This document shows, in pieces, positions 1 through 8,387 of a stretch of DNA of 64,000 nt. The notes beneath the pieces are model-generated. The model saw only the letters and a program-made list of their open reading frames with translations. It ran no database searches and was not told the origin of the DNA. The DNA lies in NCBI RefSeq assembly GCF_013204855.1, contig NZ_JABMKZ010000035.1, positions 21,654 through 85,653 on the forward strand, in the 5' to 3' direction. Within the stretch, counting starts at the first letter, position 1. The number at the start of each line of letters is the position of its first letter. Position numbers and translations under genes: made by a program. This stretch comes from Paenibacillus alba. Lineage in GTDB: Bacteria > Bacillota > Bacilli > Paenibacillales > NBRC-103111.

Positions 1-1
1 G

Positions 2-274
2 GTCGTCAAGCATGCGGGCTCGAATGGGGAAGCAGCTAGCTACAATACGAAGGATTTCAAGCTGCAGAAGAGCAGCGATGGATCGAATTGGACGGACGTT
101 GATGCCGTCACGGGGAATACCGCTGCGACAACCGATCGGACGGTAGCTTCATTCTCTAGCCGTTATGTCCGGTTATACATCACGACAACGGTCCAAAGCG
201 ATGCCGGGTATGCACAAACTCCCGGTGATCGCAGCAACGCCCGCATTTACGAGTTCGAAGTATACGGAAATTAA
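2..274 (+). CDS. C-terminal end of a protein with an F5/8 type C (discoidin-like) domain, truncated by the window edge
   Basis: An open frame enters from the left edge and ends at TAA 272-274, giving 90 residues. The tail has the usual end of a galactose-binding or discoidin domain: a strand with FKLQKSSDGSNW, then RYVRLYI about 40 residues later, and finally IYEFEVYGN just before the stop. In this family such domains bind carbohydrate and sit at the ends of large secreted glycosidases or lyases. The catalytic part lies outside the window, so the parent enzyme cannot be named. The domain call is fairly secure. Confidence 0.8.
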   Translation, partial: VVKHAGSNGEAASYNTKDFKLQKSSDGSNWTDVDAVTGNTAATTDRTVASFSSRYVRLYITTTVQSDAGYAQTPGDRSNARIYEFEVYGN

Positions 275-347
275 CGGCAGCGCCGTTGGCGTTCATCCCA
301 GCACTTGGGGATGGACGTCTTTTTTCTCCTGTAGTGAAGCGGCCATT

Positions 348-370
348 GAGCCTGCCGAAAAGGCAGGCTC
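348..370. other. perfect 9-bp stem hairpin without T tract
   Basis: GAGCCTGCC at 348-356 is perfectly complementary to GGCAGGCTC at 362-370 around a 5-base loop. It lies 74 bp after the stop of the upstream gene but has no T run on either side, so it is not a canonical terminator. It may be a 3'-end processing structure. The rest of 275-507 holds no convincing gene. Confidence 0.4.
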
Positions 371-507
371 AACGCGCGAAGCAGACAGCATCCTCGCTAA
401 TATCCTTCGTCCAATTGCCATAGCTATTGGAACGGGTGCCTCATTTAGATATATAATGAGAATGGTACGAAGCTAACGGAAAGTCGCGGAATGCAGCGGC
501 TTTTTTG

Positions 508-1917
508 ATGTCCAGAAATGGGGGAAGTATCATTCTTGAGTTTTCATTAGATTTTTCGTTGGATCGAAAGCCATTATTTTATCAAATTTATGACTATTTC
601 AAACAAGGCATACTGAATGAGCAATTACCATATGGTACTTTTTTTCCCTCCATTAGAAGCTGCGCTCAATCGCTTAAAGTAAGCAAAAATACAGTCGAGA
701 GCGCTTATCAACTTTTGGTTTCAGAAGGATACATCAGCAACATTCCCAAAAAGGGATATAAAATTGTTCATCTTGTTAAAAAATCGGGGAGCAACTCCTC
801 CCCGATTTGGGGTGGCGATTATACCGATGAAGTACGTATCGACTTTCGTTATGGCAATATTGAACTTTCTTCATTTCCACTGAATCAGTGGAATAAAGCG
901 CGCAACCAAATTATAGGGCACTATCAAAGAAATTATGAAGTAGAAGGTGACTCGCAGGGAGAGTACGCATTAAGGAAAGAATTATCAAGATTGCTTTTTG
1001 AAGCAAGGGGAGTCATTTCCGCATCCGAGCAAATCATAATAGGTGCTACTCCTCAACAGCTTGTATCGCTGCTATGCCAGCTAATGGATACGAGAGATTA
1101 TGTAATAGGAGTTGAGGACCCCGGGTACGACGGTGCCAGAAACACATTTATTAACCTTGGCTTTCGTGTGCATGCGATTCCTTTGATGACGGACGGCATT
1201 TCGATAGATGAGCTTGAAAAGAGTCCTGCCAATGTGATTTATGTTAGTCCTTCCCAGCAGTTTCTTAATAAGTTGACGATGCCTCAGGACAAAAGACAAC
1301 AGTTGGTGCAGTGGGTTAATTCCAGAAAATATGTTTTTGAGGATGACTATGAGTGGGAATATAAATATGAAAATGGGTTCGTGGCTTCCATTCAAAGTCT
1401 TGCCCCTGAGAAAGTCATTTATATTGGCAGAATTTCAAAAACACTTTTACCAGTCACGAATATAAGCTATGCCGTACTTCCTTATGAAGTATTGTCCTTA
1501 TTTCATTCAAGAGTAACCGAATATGATCAACCTGTGTCGAGACTCGATCAATTAACCTTTGCCCAATATGTATCAAATGGTTATTGGTACAAGCATTTGC
1601 AGAAAGTGCGGAAACAATATGAAGAGAAGTCTAAAGCTTTTTTCGAAGCCATATCCCAGAATAGTCAGTATTTTGTGGAAGTTGAAGCCAAAGATACGGG
1701 TTTACATGCATTCGTTACAGTAAAGTCCAGTAAATCAGAATCTGAATTAATCAAGTTGGGCAAGATGAATGGCGTACAAGTGTATGGGACATCTAGGTAT
1801 AGGTTTCATATGACAGGGAAGTACCCGACAGTCCTGCTTGGATACGGGTCATTAAGCTGCAAGGAGATACATCTTGGCATAAAGCTGTTAACCGAAGCAT
1901 GGTTTGAGCCTGTTTGA
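508..1917 (+). CDS. MocR/PdxR-type regulator (GntR winged helix fused to a PLP aminotransferase-like domain)
   Basis: A 469-residue protein. Residues about 15-85 form a GntR-type winged helix (LFYQIYDYFKQGIL, then the SKNTVESAYQLL recognition segment). The rest resembles a class I aminotransferase, with SASEQIIIGATPQQ, FEDDYEWEY and YIGRISKTLLP, where the lysine of SKTL is the expected PLP-binding residue. MocR proteins bind PLP or an amino-acid aldimine and regulate nearby genes, usually through direct repeats. The start is uncertain: ATG 508 has no good ribosome site, while a GGGGGAAG tract lies inside the frame near 520-527. The next two genes on the same strand, behind three CTTTAAC repeats, are candidate targets. 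Confidence 0.85.
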   Translation: MSRNGGSIILEFSLDFSLDRKPLFYQIYDYFKQGILNEQLPYGTFFPSIRSCAQSLKVSKNTVESAYQLLVSEGYISNIPKKGYKIVHLVKKSGSNSSPIWGGDYTDEVRIDFRYGNIELSSFPLNQWNKARNQIIGHYQRNYEVEGDSQGEYALRKELSRLLFEARGVISASEQIIIGATPQQLVSLLCQLMDTRDYVIGVEDPGYDGARNTFINLGFRVHAIPLMTDGISIDELEKSPANVIYVSPSQQFLNKLTMPQDKRQQLVQWVNSRKYVFEDDYEWEYKYENGFVASIQSLAPEKVIYIGRISKTLLPVTNISYAVLPYEVLSLFHSRVTEYDQPVSRLDQLTFAQYVSNGYWYKHLQKVRKQYEEKSKAFFEAISQNSQYFVEVEAKDTGLHAFVTVKSSKSESELIKLGKMNGVQVYGTSRYRFHMTGKYPTVLLGYGSLSCKEIHLGIKLLTEAWFEPV

Positions 1918-1921
1918 CCCT

Positions 1922-1979
1922 CTTTAACGAGCTTTAACCCTCTTGTCCTATTGACTTTGTTCGTTCTGTCCCTTTAACT
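1922..1979 (+). promoter_or_regulatory. promoter with three phased CTTTAAC direct repeats
   Basis: TTGACT (1951-1956), a 17-base spacer and TTAACT (1974-1979) form a plausible sigma-A promoter for the HAD gene. The 7-mer CTTTAAC occurs at 1922, 1932 and 1972, i.e. 10 and 40 bp apart. The third copy overlaps the -10 box. Direct repeats between a MocR gene and its downstream target fit a MocR operator, by inference. Confidence 0.45.
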
Positions 1980-2034
1980 AGGATGAAGTTCTATTTACTA
2001 TTGATTACATCAATGTAATTGGGGTGGATGATGA

Positions 2035-2820
2035 ATGAACTTTATTTTTGATATGGATGGAACGATTTGTTTTAAAGGGCAGCCAATTTCCAAAAGGATT
2101 TTAGATTATTTATGGCAGCTGCAACAATTAGGTCACTTTATCGGGTTTGCTTCGGCAAGGCCTTATCGGGACATGCTGCCCATTTTGGATGACCGCTTTT
2201 ATCATCATCTTTTGATCGGCGCCAATGGAGCTATGGCTTTTAATGAGGGAAAACCTCTTTACTATAATCCGATTCCATCTCAGTTAGCGAATGAAATTAT
2301 TAAGCTCCTAGATGACTATCAGGCTGATTTTCTCGTTGATGATACATTGAACTATGCGATTAGAACAGAGAAACAGCATCCTCTCCTCATGAGTCTAGAT
2401 CAAAATAATGTGGCTAAACGCGTTGAATTGGATCAAATTGAGTCTTTTATAAAAATTGTCGTTCTGTCGTGCAGTAAATTCGAGGAATTGTCGCAAAAAA
2501 TATCACAGCTCGATGTCACTATTCACTATCATTCCGCTGAAGGCATCCTAGATATTACAAATAAAAATGTTAATAAAATGACGGGATTGAAGCAAACGGG
2601 TCTTCAACTAGAATCTTTTATATGCATGGGCAATGATATGAATGATCTTCCTTTGTTTCAACAGGCTCAACATTCCGTATTAATCGGCACATACGAACCT
2701 CTACGATTGATAGCTAATCATCAAATCTTGATGGATGACAAAGTAGAGCATAATATTATATCTAAGCTAGAGGAACTAAGACAGAGGAGAGATACATATG
2801 AATTCATTTGTGGAGAATAG
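2035..2820 (+). CDS. HAD-superfamily Cof-type phosphatase
   Basis: A 261-residue protein with all HAD landmarks: motif I FDMDGTI at residues 4-10 (nucleophile Asp and acid Asp), motif II around FASARPY near residue 40, a Cof-type cap domain, and motif IV CMGNDMNDLPLF near residue 200 for Mg binding. Cof-type enzymes dephosphorylate small sugar or nucleotide phosphates in the cytoplasm; the substrate cannot be read from sequence. It starts at ATG 2035 and overlaps the next gene by 23 bp, so the two are probably co-expressed. Confidence 0.85.
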   Translation: MNFIFDMDGTICFKGQPISKRILDYLWQLQQLGHFIGFASARPYRDMLPILDDRFYHHLLIGANGAMAFNEGKPLYYNPIPSQLANEIIKLLDDYQADFLVDDTLNYAIRTEKQHPLLMSLDQNNVAKRVELDQIESFIKIVVLSCSKFEELSQKISQLDVTIHYHSAEGILDITNKNVNKMTGLKQTGLQLESFICMGNDMNDLPLFQQAQHSVLIGTYEPLRLIANHQILMDDKVEHNIISKLEELRQRRDTYEFICGE

Positions 2821-3490
2821 ACATGCATCGTTGCGAGAAGCTGAAAGGAAGGCGGCTGAACTTTTCCAAGCGATCGAAGATAAGAACATATTAAGGAGCG
2901 GTACAACCGAAAAGCAGATTAATCGGGATATCTATGATTTGGCGTTCCAAATGTTTGGGATTAAGAAATACTGGCATAAACGTATTGTCCGAGCGGGCAA
3001 AAACACGTTGCATCCGTATAAAGAAAATCCTCCTGATTTGACCGTCCTTGAGGATGATATTGTATTTCTTGACTTCGGTCCGATTTTTGAAGATTGGGAG
3101 GCTGATTTCGGCCGGACATACGTGCTTGGACAAGATCCGAATAAGACCAAACTACGTCATGATATTGCGCAGGCTTGGGCAGAAGGAAAAACCTATTTTC
3201 AATCTAAACCTAATGTGACAGGTAGTGAATTATTCGCCTTTGTTAGTGATCTTGCCCACCAATATGGTTGGGAATTCGGAGGACCACACGCTGGTCATCT
3301 CATAGGTGAATTCCCTCACGAAGAAATCCAGGGAGAAGAAGTTGAGAACTATATTCATCCCGACAATCATATTGCCATGAGAGAACCTGACAAAAACGGT
3401 CATCCGCGAGATTGGATTTTGGAAATTCATTTTGTTGATCGAGAATTGGAAATTGGCGGGTTTATCGAACAATTATTAACGGTTGATTAA
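2798..3490 (+). CDS. M24 (methionine aminopeptidase/prolidase fold) family protein
   Basis: A 230-residue protein with the pita-bread metallopeptidase signature: Asp in VFLDFGP, Asp in EADFGRTYVLG, His in GGPHAGHLIGEFPHE, Glu in WILEIHF, and a final Glu in GFIEQLL, matching the five metal ligands of M24 enzymes. It lacks the N-terminal creatinase-like domain of full prolidases and resembles short bacterial Xaa-Pro-peptidase-like proteins. The start ATG 2798 follows AGGAGAG within the end of the HAD gene. Peptide substrate unknown. Confidence 0.8.
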   Translation: MNSFVENRHASLREAERKAAELFQAIEDKNILRSGTTEKQINRDIYDLAFQMFGIKKYWHKRIVRAGKNTLHPYKENPPDLTVLEDDIVFLDFGPIFEDWEADFGRTYVLGQDPNKTKLRHDIAQAWAEGKTYFQSKPNVTGSELFAFVSDLAHQYGWEFGGPHAGHLIGEFPHEEIQGEEVENYIHPDNHIAMREPDKNGHPRDWILEIHFVDRELEIGGFIEQLLTVD

Positions 3491-3505
3491 TCTAGCTGAG
3501 CGATG

Positions 3506-3560
3506 AAAGCATCGTCCGATTGTGGGGAGGACTCCCTTCTTTCGGCACGATGCTTTTTTT
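3506..3560 (+). terminator. intrinsic terminator after the M24 gene
   Basis: AAAGCATCGT (3506-3515) pairs perfectly with ACGATGCTTT (3547-3556), with a large structured loop, and is followed by a T run to 3560. Confidence 0.8.
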
Positions 3561-3671
3561 ACTCTAACACTTTCAGATCCAATCCATGGTTTATGACGAT
3601 CGTCACTTATCATATGATGGCCTTTTCTAATATAGTTACTTCGGTAAATAGTTCGAGAAGGAGTGGGAAGA

Positions 3672-4448
3672 TTGCATAACGAAATAGAGATCAAGCAGTA
3701 TAGTGTTAGCAAAATATTGGGTTTATGGGCTTTGGTCACGCTGCCGATGTTCCTTATTCGATTCGCACTGATGCCGGTTCTGGTACCAATCGTCCGTATA
3801 CATCCGGGTATTCTCTATTGGATGCTTATGATTGTCGGCATGATCTGGCAGTTTGTACTATCAGTCATCCTTTTGAAAAGGGAACTTGGCCATTTAAGCT
3901 GGGCGAAGCTGAAAAAAAGACTCTGGCTGAACCATCCGGTTCATCCGAAAACGTTTAAGGTCTACAAACTCGCTTATTCATTCACGATTCCGATCATTCT
4001 GTACGCCTTTTTCTTTGAAAGCTCAGGTTTATTCGCGTTTATGGGAGAAACGATGAACCGGCTTTTCCCTTTCATGGCTCCTGCGGATTATGCCCAGATA
4101 CAAAATTTGGTGAGCCCTGAATTTGTAGGTGACTGGTATTTGCTCGGAATTGCACTTGTCAGTTGTTTGTTTAACTATTTACTCGGAGAAGAATTATTTT
4201 TCAGAGGCATTCTGCTGCCTAAGATGAAGGGAGCTTTTGGAAAATGGGATTGGGCCATGAACGGTGTTTTGTTTGCTGCCTATCACCTGCATAAAATGTC
4301 GGATATCCCATTGCTTCTCGTCGGATCGATTTTTTACGGCTTTTTGAATGCGAAATATCGCAGCTTTTGGCCGTCGGTTATCATTCATGGGGTGGAAGCC
4401 ATTCCCTTACTTATAGCCGTTACTGCGGTCATTTTAGGATTTCTGTGA
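3672..4448 (+). CDS. CPBP-family intramembrane glutamic endopeptidase (Abi-type)
   Basis: A hydrophobic protein of 258 residues with about seven membrane segments. It carries the CPBP motifs: EELFFRG with E173, E174 and R178, a second motif AAYHLHK with H205, and a late HG near the C terminus. These residues form the intramembrane glutamate protease site known from Rce1-like enzymes. TTG 3672 is preferred because AAGGAG lies 8 bases upstream; GTG 3663 would overlap that ribosome site. It precedes a two-component pair by 29 bp and may share its transcript. Substrate unknown; bacterial members act in bacteriocin self-immunity or maturation. Confidence 0.85.
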   Translation: MHNEIEIKQYSVSKILGLWALVTLPMFLIRFALMPVLVPIVRIHPGILYWMLMIVGMIWQFVLSVILLKRELGHLSWAKLKKRLWLNHPVHPKTFKVYKLAYSFTIPIILYAFFFESSGLFAFMGETMNRLFPFMAPADYAQIQNLVSPEFVGDWYLLGIALVSCLFNYLLGEELFFRGILLPKMKGAFGKWDWAMNGVLFAAYHLHKMSDIPLLLVGSIFYGFLNAKYRSFWPSVIIHGVEAIPLLIAVTAVILGFL

Positions 4449-4477
4449 AGTGTTCCATGCAAAGGGATGTGTGATTC

Positions 4478-5638
4478 ATGAGTTTTTCAACCGTTCATAC
4501 TCTAAGCAATACGAAAGTAGCGAGATTATTTTTCTATGGACTGGCATGCGCTTACGTGGTCCTGCTGTTGCTTTACTTTGTTGTATCTCAGTATAAAGGC
4601 TTTATGGTTGTTATGATCCTGATCGGACTGTATCTCTTAAGGCACTCGAAACGTGTGTTGAATCATCCCAAGTATCATCCGATTGCAGCCATATCCCCGA
4701 TTGTCGAAATCGTTCTCCTCTTTTTTTTATTCCTGCGAAGCGGAACAGAAATTGAGAGTATCGTATTTGTTCTCTTTAGTGCGGATCTTCTCTTGCAGTA
4801 CAAGTCGTGGTACGCCTTTCCCTTTGCCTATGGTGGATATTTAGCCTACATTTTTTTGTGGTCAGCAGGTGGAGAAAATGTATGGTGGAATATGTTCCAT
4901 ATTTTGAGCTATTCGTTTTTGGTAATCCCCATCTGGAGCACTAAGCTGCTGCTCAATCAAAGGGATATTACCCTTCGATTGAACGAATCTTTGATCCAAG
5001 AGGCTAGAACGAGAGAAGAGATGGCAGCATTAAAAGAGAGAACGCGGATTGCGGAAGAAGTTCATGATACGGTGGGACACACGTTAACTACAGCGATCGT
5101 CGCCCTTGAAGGAGCCCAACTGCTCTTCGATAGAAAACCGGAGGAATCTCTGCGGAAGATCCGCATCGCTCGCGAGCAGCTGAAGCAAGGACTTGGCAAC
5201 ATCCGTCAAGTTGTCAAAACATTAAAAGCAAAGGACGGGACTGTTGGCGACTTGGGGCTTAGGGAAGGCATACAGAAGATCATGAACGATACGGAGAAGC
5301 AGACGGGCGTTCAATTTATTTTGCAGTACGAGGCGGTCACCCCTCTCATCTCTCTTCAGGAGTATGTCATGATCAACTTCATCAAGGAATCGATCACCAA
5401 TGCGCTCAAACATGGCAAAGCAAGTGCCATTGAGATCTCTGTCTTTGAGCAGCAAGATACGATTCATATTAAGGTAAAGGACAATGGAAGCGGCAGCGAT
5501 TCATTCCTCTATGGGTTTGGTTTGAAATCGATGGAAGAAAGAATCGAGGCCATCGGCGGTCAATTGCATGTGCAAAGTGAACCGATGAAGGGATTTGCAC
5601 TCCATGTCCAGATGCCTGTTGCAAAGGGGAACGGTTAA
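4478..5638 (+). CDS. NarL-family sensor histidine kinase (HisKA_3)
   Basis: 386 residues. The N-terminal half has about six membrane segments and almost no extracytoplasmic domain, as in DesK/LiaS-like intramembrane sensors. A coiled segment leads into the dimerisation box EEVHDTVGHTLTTA with the phospho-acceptor H196. The ATPase part shows NALKHGKA (N box), VKDNGSGS (G1) and GFGLKSMEERI (G2). Its TAA overlaps the ATG of the regulator by one base (TAATG), so translation is coupled. The signal cannot be deduced; intramembrane sensing of envelope or lipid stress is a family-based guess. Confidence 0.9.
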   Translation: MSFSTVHTLSNTKVARLFFYGLACAYVVLLLLYFVVSQYKGFMVVMILIGLYLLRHSKRVLNHPKYHPIAAISPIVEIVLLFFLFLRSGTEIESIVFVLFSADLLLQYKSWYAFPFAYGGYLAYIFLWSAGGENVWWNMFHILSYSFLVIPIWSTKLLLNQRDITLRLNESLIQEARTREEMAALKERTRIAEEVHDTVGHTLTTAIVALEGAQLLFDRKPEESLRKIRIAREQLKQGLGNIRQVVKTLKAKDGTVGDLGLREGIQKIMNDTEKQTGVQFILQYEAVTPLISLQEYVMINFIKESITNALKHGKASAIEISVFEQQDTIHIKVKDNGSGSDSFLYGFGLKSMEERIEAIGGQLHVQSEPMKGFALHVQMPVAKGNG

Positions 5639-6294
5639 TGGATAGCGCTCGCAAAATCAGAGTCATGCTTGTGGATGATCAGAAAATTATGCTGGAAGGT
5701 CTGGAAACTTTGCTTTCGATAAAAGCGGAGATAGAGATCGTTGGGACGGCTCAAACCGGTGAAGAAGCGCTTGAACGGCTTCACTCGGTTGTCCCGGATA
5801 TCATCCTGATGGACATCCGCATGCCAGGTATGGGAGGCGTAAAGGCAACCGAAGCCATTAAGGAGCTCTACCCGCATGTGACCATACTCATCTTAACGAC
5901 CTTTGATGATGATGCGTATATCATAGAGGCTTTATGCAGCGGAGCTTCCGGTTATTTGCTTAAAGACATCGATGGAGAGAAGCTTGTTCAATCCATTGAT
6001 GAAGCACTTTCCGGTAATTTGCTGCTTACTGGCAAAGTGGCACAAAAGCTTGCTCGCAATATCCGCAATAAGAACAGCGAGTTTGAAAAGGCAGGCAAGG
6101 AACTTGAGCTAACGCCAAGAGAGCTTGACCTAGCAAGGCTGCTTATAGAGGGATACAACTCAAAGGAAATTGCCGAACAATTATTTTTGACTCAGGGAAC
6201 GGTAAAGAACTATTTAAGTGATATTTATGCGAAGATCGGTACCAATGACCGGGCTAAGGCGCTCTTGTTATTAAAAAAATATTTATCAACATGA
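5638..6294 (+). CDS. NarL/LuxR-type response regulator
   Basis: 218 residues. Receiver domain (about 8-125) with acidic pair VDDQ, phospho-acceptor D59 in ILMDIRMPG, Thr in ILTTFDDD and Lys in YLLKDID. A C-terminal LuxR helix-turn-helix follows (LTPRELDLARLLIEG, then NSKEIAEQLFLTQGTVKNYLSDIYAKIG). It is the partner of the kinase whose stop it overlaps, and may control the CPBP operon or distant envelope genes. Confidence 0.9.
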   Translation: MDSARKIRVMLVDDQKIMLEGLETLLSIKAEIEIVGTAQTGEEALERLHSVVPDIILMDIRMPGMGGVKATEAIKELYPHVTILILTTFDDDAYIIEALCSGASGYLLKDIDGEKLVQSIDEALSGNLLLTGKVAQKLARNIRNKNSEFEKAGKELELTPRELDLARLLIEGYNSKEIAEQLFLTQGTVKNYLSDIYAKIGTNDRAKALLLLKKYLST

Positions 6295-6326
6295 GAGCAG
6301 CGATACACAGCATGCCCTCCGAGAAG

Positions 6327-6357
6327 GCTGCCGACATCAAAGAGTCGGCGGTCTTTT
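6327..6357 (+). terminator. intrinsic terminator after the response regulator
   Basis: GCCGAC (6330-6335) pairs with GTCGGC (6344-6349), extended by wobble pairs to about 6327/6352, followed by a short T tract. The TTGAC at 6356 may begin the next promoter. Confidence 0.65.
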
Positions 6358-6388
6358 GACGGTTTTTATTAAATGGACATGCTATGCT
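6356..6388 (+). promoter_or_regulatory. possible promoter of the OmpR-type two-component operon
   Basis: TTGACG at 6356-6361 is followed by an extended -10 (TGC then TATGCT, 6380-6388). The 21-base spacer is longer than ideal, so the extended -10 may carry the promoter alone. Confidence 0.3.
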
Positions 6389-6451
6389 AATATAGAGGAT
6401 CAGCGACAGCAGGATATACGCTGGATAGACAGAGAATCAGGAGGACTTGAT

Positions 6452-7144
6452 ATGTTCGGAGGAACCATTCTCCTTGTTGACGATGAGAAGGAAATTGTCG
6501 ATCTTCTGGAGATTTATTTGAAAAATGAAGGATTTACTTTATTAAAAGCAAGCAATGGCGTTGAGGCTCTGGAGTTGTTGAAAACCAACCATGTCGATTT
6601 AATTATTTTGGATGTCATGATGCCCCATATGGATGGTATTGAGGCTTGTATGAAAATCAGGGAAGAGAAGCATATGCCCATCATTATGCTCTCAGCCAAG
6701 AGCCAGGAGATGGACAAAATTACGGGCCTCAGCATCGGGGCGGATGATTATGTTGCCAAACCGTTCAGCCCGCTTGAGATCATGGCACGGGTTAAATCCC
6801 AACTTCGAAGATACAGACAGCTTAATGCTTCAACGATAAAAAATGAGAATGAAATTGTCATTGACGACCTTGTCATCAATATGGCAACACACAAAGTAAG
6901 TATTGATCAAGTTGATGCTAGGCTGACGCCGCGGGAATTCGCTATCTTGCAGGTGTTGGCCAGAAACCGCGGGATTGTGCTAAGCATGGAGAAAATCTAC
7001 GAGACTGTTTGGAACGAGCCCTTCTGGGAATCTAATAATACCGTCATGGTTCATATCCGGAAAATTCGCGAAAAAATCGAAAAAGAACCAAGCAGCCCTC
7101 AATACATTAAAACCGTGTGGGGAATTGGGTATACCATTGAGTAG
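6452..7144 (+). CDS. OmpR/PhoB-family response regulator
   Basis: 230 residues from ATG 6452, which follows CAGGAGG. Receiver domain with VDDEKEI, phospho-acceptor D54 in LIILDVMMPH, Ser in MLSAKS and Lys in YVAKPFSP; then a winged-helix Trans_reg_C domain with LTPREFAILQVLARN, VWNEPFWESNNTVMVHIRKIREKIE and the terminal beta-hairpin VWGIGYTIE. It resembles VanR/PhoP-type regulators. Its kinase lies 30 bp downstream. Phased 5-mers just after the kinase, before the FAD oxidoreductase, are a likely target. Confidence 0.93.
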   Translation: MFGGTILLVDDEKEIVDLLEIYLKNEGFTLLKASNGVEALELLKTNHVDLIILDVMMPHMDGIEACMKIREEKHMPIIMLSAKSQEMDKITGLSIGADDYVAKPFSPLEIMARVKSQLRRYRQLNASTIKNENEIVIDDLVINMATHKVSIDQVDARLTPREFAILQVLARNRGIVLSMEKIYETVWNEPFWESNNTVMVHIRKIREKIEKEPSSPQYIKTVWGIGYTIE

Positions 7145-7174
7145 TAGCGCCAGACAAGGTAGAGGAGGCTGCAA

Positions 7175-8272
7175 ATGAGAAATAAATTTATACAAACTTT
7201 GCGCTGGAAGTTTATATTTGTTTTTTTGCTCAGCATTGTACTTACGTTAGCAGCGGTGTTTTTAAGCTATCAAGTGCTTCAAAAGTTGATCTATGTCAAG
7301 CCGTTTAGAGATCCTATTAGATGGGTGGTCAATCATATAGGTTCTACACCCGTTGCGGTTGTTATCGGCGGCCTTTTATTCCTATTTTTTTTCTTTTTAT
7401 TTAGCCAAAAAATCATTGGTTATCTCGAGGAAATTACGTTGGGTGTTCAAGAAATCGCCAAAGGAAACCTCGAGTATGAAATTGTCGCAAAGTCTTCAGA
7501 CGAACTGGGCGTTGTGGTCGAAAACATTAATCAGATGACGCGAAAACTGCGAAATTCGATTGAAGAGGAAAGAATTGCCGAGCGAACCAAAAATGAATTA
7601 ATTACCGGTGTTTCTCACGATCTGCGAACCCCGCTTACCTCGATTCTCGGCTATTTGGAGTTAATTGAATCTGACCGCTATAAGGACGAAGTAGAACTTC
7701 GGTATTATACGAATATAGCCTACGAAAAAACGAAAAACTTAAAGAAATTAATTGATTCCCTATTTGAATACACCTCCATACATGGAAATGGTCCTGATCT
7801 TAAGACGAACAAAATCAATATTAACGGTTTCTTAAAACAACTTGCGGAAGAATTCATCCCCACGCTAACCAAAGCGGGAATGTCGTATCGCATGGTATCG
7901 GATGATGAACTCGTTTACGTCCAAGCGGATGGCAATCAATTGGTGCGTGCTTATGAAAATTTAATTTCCAATGCCATCCGTTATGGCAAAGAAGGTAAGT
8001 TCGTGGATATTCAGATCAAGAAAAGCAATGAGGAAGCCATCGTAGAAATTATCAATTATGGAGAAGCAATCCCTGAGATGGATTTGCCCTACATCTTCGA
8101 AAGATTTTATCGCGCTGAGAAATCAAGATCGTCAGAAACAGGAGGCACCGGCTTAGGATTAGCTATCGCAAAAGGCATCATTGAAGTGCACGGTGGGCAA
8201 ATATCGGCACACAGCAATAAAAGCAGGACCGTTTTCGAGACAAGAATTCCCTTGATTCCAGCAAATGCTTAA
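7175..8272 (+). CDS. HAMP-containing sensor histidine kinase
   Basis: 365 residues. Two membrane segments (about 12-34 and 60-78) flank a very short loop of about 25 residues. HAMP follows (EITLGVQEIAKGNLEYEI), then the HisKA box VSHDLRTPLTSILGYLE with H148 and a HATPase domain (NLISNAIRYG, FERFYRAEKSR, GGTGLGLAIAKGI). The tiny extracytoplasmic loop suggests membrane or intramembrane sensing. Ribosome site AGAGGAGG precedes ATG 7175 at good distance. Overall organisation matches VanS-like kinases. Confidence 0.93.
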   Translation: MRNKFIQTLRWKFIFVFLLSIVLTLAAVFLSYQVLQKLIYVKPFRDPIRWVVNHIGSTPVAVVIGGLLFLFFFFLFSQKIIGYLEEITLGVQEIAKGNLEYEIVAKSSDELGVVVENINQMTRKLRNSIEEERIAERTKNELITGVSHDLRTPLTSILGYLELIESDRYKDEVELRYYTNIAYEKTKNLKKLIDSLFEYTSIHGNGPDLKTNKININGFLKQLAEEFIPTLTKAGMSYRMVSDDELVYVQADGNQLVRAYENLISNAIRYGKEGKFVDIQIKKSNEEAIVEIINYGEAIPEMDLPYIFERFYRAEKSRSSETGGTGLGLAIAKGIIEVHGGQISAHSNKSRTVFETRIPLIPANA

Positions 8273-8283
8273 TAATTATTAAG
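8268..8283. repeat. 16-bp perfect palindrome at the kinase stop codon
   Basis: CTTAATAATTATTAAG is self-complementary and contains the kinase stop codon TAA (8270-8272). It is AT-rich, has no T tract and overlaps the first repeat of the adjacent 11-bp lattice. Confidence 0.5.
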
Positions 8284-8343
8284 AATTACTTAAGCGGTTC
8301 ATAAGTGGCTGCAAAAGACACCTTAAGATTTGGCTTGTATACT
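8279..8343 (+). promoter_or_regulatory. 11-bp-spaced direct repeats and activator-type promoter before the FAD oxidoreductase
   Basis: TTAAG at 8279, TTAAG at 8290, ATAAG at 8301 and TTAAG at 8323 sit on one exact 11-bp lattice (position 8312 is degenerate). OmpR/PhoB-family regulators bind tandem sites with an 11-bp period. The lattice runs up to a -10-like TATACT (8338-8343) that lacks a good -35 box, as in activator-dependent promoters. Binding by the adjacent response regulator is inferred. Confidence 0.5.
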
Positions 8344-8387
8344 CTTGTTTGTACGAGGTATTCAAAAAATGAAATCGAGGTGCAAGT

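Noticed and set aside
348..370. Terminator of the first gene
   Set aside because: Perfect hairpin but no T tract on either strand.
165..476. 103-residue open frame at the left edge
   Set aside because: It lies in another frame of the F5/8 domain tail and continues into non-coding sequence with no ribosome site.
480..507. Terminator before the MocR gene, suggested by a T run
   Set aside because: The GCGGC before the T run has no complementary arm upstream, so no stable hairpin forms.
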